From the NCBI GenBank assembly GCA_019456305.1, contig VRUD01000003.1, positions 17,824-51,022 of the forward strand: a stretch of DNA of 33,199 bases, read 5' to 3'. Source of the stretch: Cytophagales bacterium. GTDB lineage: Bacteria; Bacteroidota; Bacteroidia; Cytophagales; VRUD01. Shown here piece by piece: positions 12,063 to 21,951 of this stretch (its first letter is position 1; each line of letters opens with the position of its first letter). The notes under the pieces are model-generated. The model did no database searches and had not been told where the DNA came from. It worked only from the letters and a program-made list of their open reading frames with translations. The position numbers were made by a program, and so were the translations under genes.

Positions 12063-14738
12063 TCAATCTTTTTTATGCAGCAGGAATTTTGTTATCAGAT
12101 GATCGAGGGGTATTAGTGAGAGAGCAAGCGCTACGTTGAGCATGATTTTTAAGAAACCAACTCCACCAAAAAAATCTTCAAGGTTGTCTTCAACATAATT
12201 TTGAAAATATTCAAATACGATGACGATACTTACAGTAGCCAGCATGGATGATATTTTTGCTCCTTTTCCTCCTTTACCAAATAAAAATGACATTAAGAAT
12301 AATAAGGCAATAATCCCTATTTGCGAGCCAGAAAACCACCATGTGTCATAAAAAGGGGGTATTATCTTGAATTCATAAGTTCCTTCCTTACTCAGATGTT
12401 TGTAGAGGTTTTTTGCTATTACTCTAAAAGTATATTTTTCTGCCGGCAGGTTGGTATAAACGGCTTTTGTTTCTTCACTCCAGTTACTCCATTCCTGGTC
12501 AAAGCCTTCTAATTTGTATTGATATAGCGTTGCTTCTTCATTGACAAAGCTCGGAGCTGCAAATTCAAAGGTCAGTGAGTTATATTGATAGGTTAATTCA
12601 GGTTTAAGCGCCTCGGGCTGATCCAATGAAACAAATTTATAATTCAGATCTTTGTATTTTAGTTCCGGTATTTCATCAAAATATGTTCCCTGAAATAGCA
12701 GGGAATCTTTTCCCAGGGTAACTTTTCGGATCAGTACAGGATAATCCAGTTTGAAGTTATAATCTATGTTGGGGTCATACCTGTATAAGCCATTGCTGTT
12801 TCCAAGCCAGGTAATGCCATTTTTTTCGTGGTATATGGATTGAACATTATCATCAATTTTTAAAAAGGGCTTATTATGCCAGGAATAGTTTTTATTTTGG
12901 TTTAATTTTGCAAAACCTAATTCAAAGGTGTTGGCTCCCTTGATAACAGCCATCCAAATATTTCCAAAATAATCCTGGGTGATACGGTGAATACTTTGTA
13001 TTTCATCTTCCAATTCTTTCCCCAGGGATGTATCAGGATAAAAATGTGGCTTATCAGGATCATCATTGAATTGATAAAGCCCTTTATCAGTTGCAAAAAT
13101 AACTTTATTGAAAACGTGTTGAACAAATACCCACCCTCCCGGCAAACCGTTAGCAGTGTCGTAGTGCATCACTGATGCGGATAACCGGTTGTTTTTAACG
13201 GAGTATTCAAGTGAGAATACACCGCTAGAAATAGTACCAAGCCACAATTTTCCGTTTTTGTCCTCAGCTATACTACGAATTTCATCATCAATACCATCTA
13301 TCCGGCCTTCATCCACCCATTTACCATTATTCCAATATATTGTAGCCAGGCCATCAGACAGTCCAATAAAAAGACGGAAGGGGTCAAGCTTGTGTAAATG
13401 CAGCGCTGAGGAGTTGCTCTCAGTTATTTGATCTACCTGGTGGTTTTTATTGATCTGCAATACTCCTTGATTTGTTGTAACCAATAATACATCTTCCATA
13501 CCTGACGGATGATCAATAATAGAAAGTAGATCCCAACATTCAAGGGGGGGGATTCCTTCAATGAGCTTTGGTAAATAAGGATCAAAGGGAGATTGCTTGC
13601 TTTCTTGATCTTTTAAATAATAAATGCCCAGGTTTGTAGCCAGGTACAGGATGCCATTATGTCTCACAATTGATTCTACGGTGCCTTCCAGTCCGGTCTT
13701 ATCATTAAAAAAGGTGATAGGGGAATTGATCTCTATTCTTGAAATGCCATCGCTCAATGCCAGCCATAGATTTTTTTGCTTGTCCAGGCTTTGATTCCAT
13801 ATTACTAAATCTTGTAAGCCGGTTTGTTTATTAAAATATTCTGTCAAATTTCCTGCCTGGTCAATCACAACGACCCCTGAACTTGTAGTACCTAATAAGA
13901 AACTATTTTCGTTTAAAACGCTCCCTTTGTAAACTGTTGTTTCATTGAGAAAACGATCCATTTGAGAATAGAAAGGGGAAATATTTACAGATTGAATTTG
14001 GCCGGTTGCTTTTTCTGTAGACATTATATAGTACCCTTTTTTGAGGGTGGATAGAAGAATTTTTTCACTGTTGAGGGGAAGCATAGTAAAAACAGCAACT
14101 TCAGCAAATTGTTCCCCACCATTCACCAACTCCAATGATTCATCTGTCATTTGTACCAAGCCAATTTTCCGTTGACGCACATAAATATTATTATTTACAT
14201 AAAACATTACGTGAAAATTAGAAGGGTCTTCACCGTGCCATATTTTCATGTTTTTACCATCCCATCTAAAAATCTTATTGGGAGACTGAAAATAGATCCC
14301 ATGACTGGTAGCATAAGTATTCCATACATCTCCAAAATCAAGATCCTTTTCAGGTATTAATTTCAACAATGATTGATAAATCAGCGTGCCGAGGGAGTCT
14401 GGCGCTAAATAACCGATCTCACCTACAGCCCCTACATAGATACGCCCTATTTGATCTATTGCCAGGGAACGTACTGTAGTCTCATGGGTGGTTTTGATAA
14501 ATCTCCAGTGTACACCATCATATTCCAGAATACCCTGGAGATTGCCAAAATACATGACTCCCCTTTTATCCTGGACAATTGTCCAGTTTTGGGATTGGGC
14601 TTTATATTCTTTTGGGGTAAAGTTACGGATAGGGTAAAGACCTTTGGATGACTGGCCATACGACTGAAGATTGAAGATTGAAGATTGAAAAATGAAGAAA
14701 AAAATACAAACTTTGATTACTAAACTAATTGGTTTCAT
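12063..14738 (-). CDS. Propeller and Y_Y_Y-domain sensor lacking an output domain
   Basis: A 891-residue membrane-anchored protein. The signal peptide (about 1-29, MKPISLVIKVCIFFFIF) continues into residues encoded by TTCAATC 7-mers. A long region of two-component-regulator propeller repeats follows, with units such as WTIVQDKRGVMYFGNLQGIL, SLAIDQIGRIYVG and SIAEDKNGKLWLG. Then comes a Y_Y_Y domain (YQYKLEGFDQEWSNWS, TFRVIAKNL) and three membrane segments filling the last ~100 residues. Related proteins usually continue into a histidine kinase or phosphatase; here the chain ends in HKKD after the third segment. It probably senses periplasmic ligands and acts through a partner, or is decoupled. 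The ATG at 14738 is preferred because a TTG further upstream falls inside the -7 box. Confidence 0.85.
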   Translation of the reverse strand: MKPISLVIKVCIFFFIFQSSIFNLQSYGQSSKGLYPIRNFTPKEYKAQSQNWTIVQDKRGVMYFGNLQGILEYDGVHWRFIKTTHETTVRSLAIDQIGRIYVGAVGEIGYLAPDSLGTLIYQSLLKLIPEKDLDFGDVWNTYATSHGIYFQSPNKIFRWDGKNMKIWHGEDPSNFHVMFYVNNNIYVRQRKIGLVQMTDESLELVNGGEQFAEVAVFTMLPLNSEKILLSTLKKGYYIMSTEKATGQIQSVNISPFYSQMDRFLNETTVYKGSVLNENSFLLGTTSSGVVVIDQAGNLTEYFNKQTGLQDLVIWNQSLDKQKNLWLALSDGISRIEINSPITFFNDKTGLEGTVESIVRHNGILYLATNLGIYYLKDQESKQSPFDPYLPKLIEGIPPLECWDLLSIIDHPSGMEDVLLVTTNQGVLQINKNHQVDQITESNSSALHLHKLDPFRLFIGLSDGLATIYWNNGKWVDEGRIDGIDDEIRSIAEDKNGKLWLGTISSGVFSLEYSVKNNRLSASVMHYDTANGLPGGWVFVQHVFNKVIFATDKGLYQFNDDPDKPHFYPDTSLGKELEDEIQSIHRITQDYFGNIWMAVIKGANTFELGFAKLNQNKNYSWHNKPFLKIDDNVQSIYHEKNGITWLGNSNGLYRYDPNIDYNFKLDYPVLIRKVTLGKDSLLFQGTYFDEIPELKYKDLNYKFVSLDQPEALKPELTYQYNSLTFEFAAPSFVNEEATLYQYKLEGFDQEWSNWSEETKAVYTNLPAEKYTFRVIAKNLYKHLSKEGTYEFKIIPPFYDTWWFSGSQIGIIALLFLMSFLFGKGGKGAKISSMLATVSIVIVFEYFQNYVEDNLEDFFGGVGFLKIMLNVALALSLIPLDHLITKFLLHKKD
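14660..14690. repeat. GATTGAA heptanucleotide repeat in a signal-peptide region
   Basis: Three and a half copies of GATTGAA (plus strand) encode FQSSIFNLQS at the end of the signal peptide of the 12063-14738 gene. In the other orientation GAT TGA would create a stop, so only this orientation is tolerated in coding DNA. Confidence 0.85.
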
Positions 14739-14765
14739 TACGTTTTCAAAATTTTTTTGGATGGG

Positions 14766-14773
14766 CAAATATA
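14766..14773 (-). promoter_or_regulatory. -7 box for the sensor gene
   Basis: Minus-strand TATATTTG fits TAnnTTTG, 28 bases before the ATG at 14738. ATTGG lies 22 bases further upstream as a weak -33 candidate. Confidence 0.45.
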
Positions 14774-14784
14774 AAACGTTTTTA

Positions 14785-16962
14785 TTACAAATTTACCAAT
14801 CGTTTGGTGTAAACTTTGTCATTAACAATTAATTTCAGTATAAAGATACCGGAAGAATTTTCTGTTTCAGATCCAGCGAACTTATATTGGTATTTGCCGG
14901 CATGCTGTACTTTATTCACTATAGTTTTTACCTTTTTACCCAATACATTAAGTACTTCCAGTGTTACATTAGCTTTTTGCGTCAGATTATAGTAAATCTC
15001 TGTCTTACCGGTATATGGATTAGGATATATGTTGAAACCCATCCCGACTTGTAGGGATGGGTTTGAAATACCTGTTGGTATCGTTCTATTGCTTACGTTT
15101 GACCTGGCCGAATTATAAATCAATACTTTAGCAAGGGGGGTTGCAGTACAACCTGTTGGGTGAAGTAATTCCAGAAAAAACAGTGAATCAGTAGGACCAG
15201 GATTTAGTACTGTATATTGTGGTAAAGTACTATTAATAGTGTCTATTATATTCATCCCGCCAGCATTTCCACCCCAGATGTAGTAAGTGGGGAAATTAAA
15301 ACCTTCATATCCATCTATAATCAAATTTATTGCAGGAGGGATTCCAAGAGTAATGGCCAGGTGTATTGTTTTATTGGAATCACTCAACAGCGATTCATAA
15401 CCACAGGTATCAACTATTGATATTTTATATCTGTAAGCTTGTACTTTCGGATTAGAGGCGTTATCCAGGAATATACTTAAGCTATCAAAAGGTACGGTCC
15501 CAATCAGGTTGTATTGAAAAGCAACAATACCTTCTTTATAGATATTAAAGTAAGCAATATTATTTACTGCAGGCTTTTCCCACACCACAAGATTTTTCTG
15601 AGTTGCTGAATCTACCGTTACTACACATATCTCAGGGATCACAGGTGGATTACATTTAAGTTTTACAATCCAAAAATCTTCTTTTCCCTTTACACCTGTT
15701 ACATCTCCTTCCATGGATTGAGAAAACCCTGCTACTACATAGGAACCATCATTTAATTGAATAATAGAATAGGCATAATCAATACTATCACCCCCCAACG
15801 ATTCTTCCCATTGAATATTTCCTGCAGTGTCTAACTTTACGATCCAATAATCCTCTTTTCCATGATTAAAAGTGACATTACTGTCATTAGATGCTGAATA
15901 GACGGCAACCATATATCCACCATCAGAGGACTGAATAATTGAGTTCGCAATGTCAATATCGGATCCGCCAAGTGTTTTTTCCCATTCTATTGTACCAATA
16001 CTATCCAGTTTAACGATCCAATAGTCGTAAGATCCACCAAGCCAAACTGTTGCATCTCCATCATCTGACGCAGAGAAACCTGCTGCAATATATCCACCAT
16101 CAGAAGTTTGAATAACTTTGCTGCAAATATCCCACCACGCTCCTCCAAGCGCTTTCTGCCAGTCAATGTTTCCGGCGCTATCTATTTTAAGAATCCAGTA
16201 ATCTCTTCCTCCCTTGTTCGTATCTACATCCACATCATTTGAATAGGAGTAGCCCCCAATAATATATCCATAGTCATTTGTCGGTTCTATAGAATATGCG
16301 ATATCACTACTGGTTCCTCCATAGGATTTATCCCAGATCATATTACCGATAGTATCTATTTTTATTATCCAAAAATCAGTACTGCCGCCAATATTTCCCG
16401 TTACATCTCCATCGGTTGATGAAGAATAACCGGCTACCATGTAGTTGCCGTCATTCGTTTGAACAACTGAAAATGCTTTATCGGTGCCTGTTCCTCCATA
16501 GTTTTTTTGCCATTCAACAGTACCCATGGAGTCCAATTTTACAATCCAGTAATCCCAACCACCCTGGCTGAAAGAATCAGTTGAATTAGTTTGTAAAGCA
16601 ACAATATAACCTCCGTCATTTGTTTGGATAACATCATTGGCATATTCATCATAAGTACCTCCCAATGATTTAGTCCATAAAGTATCACCAGCTGCATTTA
16701 ATTTTACTACCCAGCCATCCGGATACCATGGCGCTCCGTAATGGTCATTTACATCTCCGTCATTTGAATAGGCATAGCCGCAGGTAATATATCCGCCATC
16801 TGATGTTTGTTTGATGGATAATGCTCCATCGAAAGTGGATCCCCCATAAGTTTTTTCCCAGCTTATGAGATCCGATTGTTGAGCATTTGCACCAAAGGCA
16901 TAAACGATTACAGGTATCATAATCAATGCCGTAATGAGTTTGTTTAAGTTTTTCATATTCAT
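14785..16962 (-). CDS. T9SS-exported seven-repeat propeller protein, 725 aa
   Basis: Residues 1-28 form a signal peptide ending NAQQ. Seven repeats of about 57 residues follow (about 30-430), each with YGG..D.A.SI.QT.DGGYIVAGYS and DYWIVKLD..GNI.W.K. Seven units fit a closed seven-bladed beta-propeller. Then comes the shared fibronectin-like cassette (about 438-630) ending YNSARSNVSNR, a linker, and a type A sorting domain (YPNPYTGKTEIYYNL..., ending YTKRLVNL). The linker SLQVGMGF is encoded by an 11-bp-stem palindrome (15035-15064). The protein is probably displayed on the surface or released; its binding target is unknown. It lies directly upstream of the sensor gene in the same direction, 46 bases apart, so co-transcription is possible. 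Confidence 0.88.
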   Translation of the reverse strand: MNMKNLNKLITALIMIPVIVYAFGANAQQSDLISWEKTYGGSTFDGALSIKQTSDGGYITCGYAYSNDGDVNDHYGAPWYPDGWVVKLNAAGDTLWTKSLGGTYDEYANDVIQTNDGGYIVALQTNSTDSFSQGGWDYWIVKLDSMGTVEWQKNYGGTGTDKAFSVVQTNDGNYMVAGYSSSTDGDVTGNIGGSTDFWIIKIDTIGNMIWDKSYGGTSSDIAYSIEPTNDYGYIIGGYSYSNDVDVDTNKGGRDYWILKIDSAGNIDWQKALGGAWWDICSKVIQTSDGGYIAAGFSASDDGDATVWLGGSYDYWIVKLDSIGTIEWEKTLGGSDIDIANSIIQSSDGGYMVAVYSASNDSNVTFNHGKEDYWIVKLDTAGNIQWEESLGGDSIDYAYSIIQLNDGSYVVAGFSQSMEGDVTGVKGKEDFWIVKLKCNPPVIPEICVVTVDSATQKNLVVWEKPAVNNIAYFNIYKEGIVAFQYNLIGTVPFDSLSIFLDNASNPKVQAYRYKISIVDTCGYESLLSDSNKTIHLAITLGIPPAINLIIDGYEGFNFPTYYIWGGNAGGMNIIDTINSTLPQYTVLNPGPTDSLFFLELLHPTGCTATPLAKVLIYNSARSNVSNRTIPTGISNPSLQVGMGFNIYPNPYTGKTEIYYNLTQKANVTLEVLNVLGKKVKTIVNKVQHAGKYQYKFAGSETENSSGIFILKLIVNDKVYTKRLVNL
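15035..15064. repeat. Palindrome inserted in a coding linker
   Basis: AAACCCATCCC (15035-15045) pairs with GGGATGGGTTT (15054-15064) around GACTTGTA. The same TCCC GACTTGT core with GGGA occurs in the non-coding palindrome at 10665-10680. Here it encodes the linker just before the sorting domain. Confidence 0.75.
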
Positions 16963-16976
16963 GCAAAATACTGAAA

Positions 16977-17081
16977 ATCAATTAGTTAATTTTTAGTGGG
17001 ATTTTTCCTGCACGCCAAAGGCCTATGGCAGGCGGGTGTTTTTGTGCTTTTGTGGCAAAAAAGACTTTTTAGAGTGGACTC
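16977..17081. repeat. Half copy of the 157-bp inverted-repeat element
   Basis: The terminal GACTTTTTAGAGTGGACTC (17063-17081) and the segment TCAATTAGTTAATTTTTAGT (from 16978) match the left half of the element at 22831-22987 in reverse orientation. An unrelated ~37-base insert (containing CGCCAAAGGCCTATGGCAGG) interrupts it. It sits between the start of the 14785-16962 gene and the stop of the 17119-21747 gene. A 14-base fragment (GGGCACCTCTAAAA, 17105-17118) resembles the MITE terminus with one change. Confidence 0.75.
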
Positions 17082-17118
17082 AAAGTTTATGCAAATTTAT
17101 TAAAGGGCACCTCTAAAA

Positions 17119-20100
17119 TTATTCTATAATTATCTTTGTATTACTTATTCCTTTATCTGTTATAATCTGCAAATGATAAATGCCTGCAGGATGATTACTC
17201 ATATCAATCTCTATCTCATTATTGCCCATTGCTATATTTTCACTCCCAACTGACCAAGCCACCCGCCCCAGCACGTCATAAACCACAATTCGTAAATTCG
17301 TATTAAATTCGTAATTCGTAGATAAAGTAAATACGCCCCTGTTAGGATTAGGATAAACCTGTACCGGGCGAAGCGAGGTACCCCCCTCAGTAATCCCGGT
17401 AGGCAATAGCCGGTTGGATACATTAGATTTGGCTGAATTGTAAGTTAATACTTTAGCCAATGCAGGAGTACAACCTGTTGGGTGAATTACTTCAATTTGG
17501 TAATAGAGGCTATCACCAGCAGGTGGCAGCGTATCGGTATAGGTATTAAAAGAGGTGGAAATCGTATCAAGGGGATTTATACCTGTCGAGTCACCTCTCC
17601 AAATGATGTAAGAACCAAAGCTGAATCCCTGGTAATTATCCCAACCCAAATTTATCACTCCAATTCCAAGATTTACGTTCAGGTGCATAGTTCTGTGGTG
17701 AGCGCTTTTAGCTGATTTATTATTACACAAATCAACAGCAGAAATTTTATACAAATCAGACTTTGTAGCTGGGCTTGAACCGGCATCAACAAAGGTGCTC
17801 AAACTAGCGTATGGTACATTTCCAATAGAGTCATAAACGCCTGTAATAGCAGACTCTCTGTAGATATTGTATGAGTTAGGGCCGGCTGTTTTTTCCCATA
17901 CTACCAGATATTTATTTGTGGCAGAATCAAGGGATACCAAACATATATCCTGCCCGGTAACGGTTAATCCCACTGTTACACTGTCGGTTATAGCAGGGCA
18001 ACCGTTGGCGTCAGACACGGTGACAGAATAAACGCCTTCCGGCTGGCCCGAAATGGTTTGTGTAATATCAAGGGTTGACCAGGTATAGGAATAGGGGCTG
18101 GTTCCTCCATTCACGTTTGCAGCAGCGCTACCATTAGAAATGCCGCAGCCGGTAACATCAATACCTGTAACAGTTAAACTTAGAGGATCTGGCTCATCAA
18201 CCACAATAGATAACGTGGTTTCACATCCGCTGGCGTCAGTAACAGTAACGAAATAGGTGAAAGCAATCATATTGGTTTGGTTTTGGACAGTGCTCCCTGT
18301 TGACCACCAATATGAATAAGGCGTACTACCACCCGTTACATTGAGCGTTACAGCGCCATCAGCAGAACCATTACAACTTAAATCCGTTGCATTTACAGTA
18401 ATGGTTGGAGCGCCAACATTACTAACAGTAGCGGCAACTGAGTCAACACATCCGTTTGCATCTGTGATCGTTACCAAATATGATCCCGAAGATAAGTTTG
18501 TGACCGCAGTAGTAGTGTCACCGGTATTCCAGGAATAACTATAAGGCGCTATACCCCCGGTTACATTTACAGTAACACTTCCATCTGAACTCCCGCAATT
18601 GGCATCGGTACTGCTTGTAGTAATGTTCATACCATCAGGTTCAATAATAGTAATACTTTCAAAAGCATTACAACCCGCAGAATCGGTAACCGTTACTTCA
18701 TAGGTTCCGGCAGTTAAGTTACTAATATCTTCTGTAGTATCTCCGTTTGACCATGAATAGGTGATAGGGGGAGTACCATTGCTTACAGCGATATCTATAG
18801 AACCATTTAAACCGCCATTACAGGTAATACCGGTAACTGTATTTACAGAAACGGTACCTGCGCCACTTTCATTGATGCTGACAGCAGCTGACTGGCTGCA
18901 ACCGTCAAAATCAGTTACCGTTACCATGTAGGTTCCGGCAACTAAATTGTTTTCTATTAAATTAGTACCACCACTTGACCAGGCATAGGTATAAGGACTC
19001 ACACCCCCGGTTGCAGTAACAAAAGCGCTGCCATCTGAACTTCCGCAATTGGCGTCAACAGATCCTGTTGTAAGCGTCATTCCAGCCGGTTCGATGATGA
19101 TGATTGCACTTGCCGTAGTGCTGCAACCATTCTCTTCAGTTACTGTAACACTATATGTACCAGCGCTTAAATTAACTGCGGTATCATTCGTTTGCTGGGA
19201 GGGATCATCCCATAAATATGTGTATGGAGGAGATCCGTTTGTAATTGTAACCGTTGCGCTCCCGTCACTGCCACCGTTACAGGTTGTGGCTGCTGGAATA
19301 ACGGTTAAAGCAGCTCCACTGACACCACTTACGGTAATCGCTGCTGAAAAAACAGCAACGTTACCACATCCATTGATCATTGAAACAGTAACTAAATAGT
19401 TGTCCGGTGTTGAATAAACATGATTTATTGTAGGAGAACTTGTAATGATCGTATCACCATCGCCAAAATTCCATAAGAACGCTGCACCACCAATAGCTAC
19501 AAATTTAATATTCTGACAGGTGGTATAGCCGTCAGCGCTTAAAGGAGATTCAACGAACATCCCGGCATCAGCGAGTTGATTATCACCTATCGTGATATAC
19601 ATTGAGTCAGTCACACTGTTTCCGCATGCATTGGTCAAGGTCAATTTCACGAGGTAGGTGCCTGTATCTGCATATACGTGTTTAATGATAGTGACAAGTA
19701 TGCCCATAGGTGTCATTAATACTTCAGTGGCAACACCCGCGGTGCTATCCCCGAAATCCCAGGTGTTGTTACCTGTGCCTGCCATAAAAAACAATATGGC
19801 GTCACCAGGGCAGCCGGCTATGGCAGATTCGCCAGGTATTCCCCACAAATCACCCTGACCTGCTAACACTGGAATGGAGTTGGTATCAATATTAATGGGA
19901 AGTGTGTAGGCAGCACTATTTCCACATCCGTTTATAATTGTTACTGTAGTTGTATAGCTTCCTGTATTAGTATAAACGTGCGAAGCGCCAACACCCACTG
20001 TTGTATCTGTTATACCATCACCGAAGTCCCAGGAATAAGTATAGTTATTTGGTGGAGGGTCCCCTCCACCTCCATTCTGCATCTGGAATTCTACCAGGAA

Positions 20101-21747
20101 GTGCACTTCATCGCCAGGGCAGGCAGAAGAGAACGGAAAAGAAAATAAGCCAGCAGGAGGAATGGTACCGTTCATATTTACTACAATGGTATCAAAGAGT
20201 GTAGTAGTGTCATTGCATCCATTTATCAACCCGATAAGGACCGGATAGTTGCCAACCGAAGCATATTGATGTTGTATTTGTGATCCGGTGGTCATGGTAC
20301 TGTCTCCATCTCCAAAATTCCATAAATGCAGTTGATATCCATCATCGCTGCTCAATGTTACTATATCTCCCGGGCAAACAGGGTTTGGAAATATATCAAG
20401 GGCTAACCCTTGAGGAAAGCCAGCGGTATTAGTTACTGTAATTGTTCCGAATAAGGTTGTATCCAAACCGCAATAATTAATTAAGGTTACAGAAGTTGTA
20501 AAATTGCCAATGGAATCATAAGTATGAACAGCCCATTCAGGTCCCATGGCACTATCCCCGTCTCCAAAATTCCATAAATAAGCAGCAAAACCCTGGTCAG
20601 TGCCTAAAAATATCGCATCACCCGGGCAAGCTGTATCTTGTGAGGACCAAGCATTTACCGAATTCGGGATAGGTACGTTATTATTAATCACTACTGTATC
20701 AACCAATGTAGTATCCTTTCCGCAATAATTGGTAACGGTCACTGAAACAACGAAAGTGCCTGTATCGTTAAAAATATGAAAGCTATTCCAATTATCTGTT
20801 TTTGTAACAATCGGACTGCCATCTCCATAGTCCCATACATAACTGGCATAACCCCCGTCAATGTAAAGATCTACACGTTCACCAGGGCAGGCAGGAGATT
20901 TTGTATTAAAAGAGATCCAGTTAGGAATAGCTATATTGGTATCAATTACGATCGTATCGGTTATAGTTTTTGAGAAACCGCAGCCGTTGGTGGCTGTCAG
21001 GGTAACATAATAAGACCCCGCAGTATCATAACTATGTTTATTATCTCGTAAATTAGCGGTATCCCCATCTCCAAAATCCCAGGACCAGGATGCAGCAGGA
21101 CTAAACATATATATATGTACAGGTTCCCCGGGACAGGCAGGGTCCGGCTGAAAAAACATTTCAGCATTTGCTGATACTGAACCACTTATAACAATGGTTT
21201 GAATGATCGTATCATAACCGCAATCATAAGTATTTTGAATTAGTTTAATATCATAAGTACCCGGAGCGCTGTAAGTGTGAATTTCATTTCCCCATTGTGT
21301 AGAAGATGTAAAACCGTCACCAAAATCCCATTCAAAGGAAGAGGCATTATCCCAGCTATTCACCATCACAAGATCTCCCGGACAGGCGCTGTCGGGCGTA
21401 GAAAATGCGCCTTGAGAACCGGATACATCGATTTGCATACTGGTATCTCCGATGAATCCTAAAGTATCATCATATACCAAAAGCCAAACCCAAAAAGATC
21501 CACCATTTGTATAGGTATGGATAATTGTATCTGTTAATGTATCAATAACAGTTGGAGAGCCATCGCCAAAATCCCAATCGTAACGCCAGGCATTCGTATC
21601 GGTGGTGGTATTGACAAAAGTAATCGTTTGGGGCGCGCATGCAGGCCCTAAATAATCGGATGAGAAACTTATCTGAGCGTTTACTGATCCGGCATTGCAT
21701 AGTATAGCTCCCAGGCTAATGGCTAATGCAGTAGATAATTTTTTCAT
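17119..21747 (-). CDS. T9SS-exported PKD/SprB giant surface protein, 1542 aa
   Basis: A signal peptide (1-25, ending VNAQ) is followed by nine PKD domains (about 26-810) with cores such as YDWDFGDG, FLWNFGDG and HTY..GTY.V.LT. Six SprB repeats (about 815-1265), the fibronectin-like cassette (about 1265-1447) ending YNSAKSNVSNR, a linker (TEGGTSLRPVQV) and a sorting domain follow. PKD and SprB repeats form extended stalks on cell-surface adhesins. The sorting domain differs from that of the four relatives (PNPNRGVFTLSTNYEF..., ending KIIIE), although the linker is almost identical at DNA level to that of the 5320 gene. Part of the sorting domain is encoded by ACGAATT 7-mer repeats. The 5' leader holds TTAATNG 7-mers. 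Confidence 0.92.
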   Translation of the reverse strand: MKKLSTALAISLGAILCNAGSVNAQISFSSDYLGPACAPQTITFVNTTTDTNAWRYDWDFGDGSPTVIDTLTDTIIHTYTNGGSFWVWLLVYDDTLGFIGDTSMQIDVSGSQGAFSTPDSACPGDLVMVNSWDNASSFEWDFGDGFTSSTQWGNEIHTYSAPGTYDIKLIQNTYDCGYDTIIQTIVISGSVSANAEMFFQPDPACPGEPVHIYMFSPAASWSWDFGDGDTANLRDNKHSYDTAGSYYVTLTATNGCGFSKTITDTIVIDTNIAIPNWISFNTKSPACPGERVDLYIDGGYASYVWDYGDGSPIVTKTDNWNSFHIFNDTGTFVVSVTVTNYCGKDTTLVDTVVINNNVPIPNSVNAWSSQDTACPGDAIFLGTDQGFAAYLWNFGDGDSAMGPEWAVHTYDSIGNFTTSVTLINYCGLDTTLFGTITVTNTAGFPQGLALDIFPNPVCPGDIVTLSSDDGYQLHLWNFGDGDSTMTTGSQIQHQYASVGNYPVLIGLINGCNDTTTLFDTIVVNMNGTIPPAGLFSFPFSSACPGDEVHFLVEFQMQNGGGGDPPPNNYTYSWDFGDGITDTTVGVGASHVYTNTGSYTTTVTIINGCGNSAAYTLPINIDTNSIPVLAGQGDLWGIPGESAIAGCPGDAILFFMAGTGNNTWDFGDSTAGVATEVLMTPMGILVTIIKHVYADTGTYLVKLTLTNACGNSVTDSMYITIGDNQLADAGMFVESPLSADGYTTCQNIKFVAIGGAAFLWNFGDGDTIITSSPTINHVYSTPDNYLVTVSMINGCGNVAVFSAAITVSGVSGAALTVIPAATTCNGGSDGSATVTITNGSPPYTYLWDDPSQQTNDTAVNLSAGTYSVTVTEENGCSTTASAIIIIEPAGMTLTTGSVDANCGSSDGSAFVTATGGVSPYTYAWSSGGTNLIENNLVAGTYMVTVTDFDGCSQSAAVSINESGAGTVSVNTVTGITCNGGLNGSIDIAVSNGTPPITYSWSNGDTTEDISNLTAGTYEVTVTDSAGCNAFESITIIEPDGMNITTSSTDANCGSSDGSVTVNVTGGIAPYSYSWNTGDTTTAVTNLSSGSYLVTITDANGCVDSVAATVSNVGAPTITVNATDLSCNGSADGAVTLNVTGGSTPYSYWWSTGSTVQNQTNMIAFTYFVTVTDASGCETTLSIVVDEPDPLSLTVTGIDVTGCGISNGSAAANVNGGTSPYSYTWSTLDITQTISGQPEGVYSVTVSDANGCPAITDSVTVGLTVTGQDICLVSLDSATNKYLVVWEKTAGPNSYNIYRESAITGVYDSIGNVPYASLSTFVDAGSSPATKSDLYKISAVDLCNNKSAKSAHHRTMHLNVNLGIGVINLGWDNYQGFSFGSYIIWRGDSTGINPLDTISTSFNTYTDTLPPAGDSLYYQIEVIHPTGCTPALAKVLTYNSAKSNVSNRLLPTGITEGGTSLRPVQVYPNPNRGVFTLSTNYEFNTNLRIVVYDVLGRVAWSVGSENIAMGNNEIEIDMSNHPAGIYHLQIITDKGISNTKIIIE
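17287..17319. repeat. ACGAATT repeat inside a sorting-domain coding region
   Basis: Four copies of AATTCGT (plus strand), spaced 7-11 bases apart, encode TNYEFNTNLRI within the sorting domain of the 17119-21747 gene. Confidence 0.75.
17355..17391. repeat. Linker repeat shared with the 5320 gene
   Basis: This block contains GTACC...GGTAC arms and a 6-C run. It is identical in reverse complement to 7903-7939 over about 35 bases and encodes the same linker peptide. Coding sequence to its right in the gene (the sorting domain) is unrelated in the two genes, so the repeat marks a recombination joint. Confidence 0.75.
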
Positions 21748-21752
21748 GATGT

Positions 21753-21783
21753 TTAATAGTTAATGGTTAATTGTTAATTGTTG
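21753..21783. repeat. TTAATNG heptanucleotide repeat in a 5' leader
   Basis: Four 7-mers, TTAATAG, TTAATGG, TTAATTG and TTAATTG, lie 6 bases before the ATG of the 17119-21747 gene, in the ribosome-binding region. No Shine-Dalgarno sequence is visible; leaders of this AT-rich kind are usual in Bacteroidota. Confidence 0.75.
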
Positions 21784-21846
21784 TGGGGATTATGTCAAAA
21801 AATGACCAAATCCTTAGTTTAAATAAAACATTGAACTTGCAAACCC

Positions 21847-21905
21847 AGCACATAAATCAATGTATGTTGTACAAATTTATGTGCTGATAAAATTTATGTG
21901 CGGGG
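21847..21905 (-). terminator. Repeat-family hairpin after the channel gene
   Basis: AGCACATAAAT (21847-21857) pairs with ATTTATGTGCT (21875-21885), and a third copy ATTTATGTGCGGGG lies at 21892-21905. The arms and the TCAATG loop resemble 4541-4603. It lies 47 bases beyond the channel stop on the minus strand and may end its transcript. Confidence 0.5.
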
Positions 21906-21951
21906 CAAATGTATAACACTTTCTTTAATAAAAAAATTAAATTACATATAT

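Noticed and set aside
19049-19399. Long plus-strand open frame opposite the SprB repeats
   Set aside because: It is the antisense shadow of repetitive Thr/Val/Gly-rich coding sequence; similar shadows occur opposite every SprB array.
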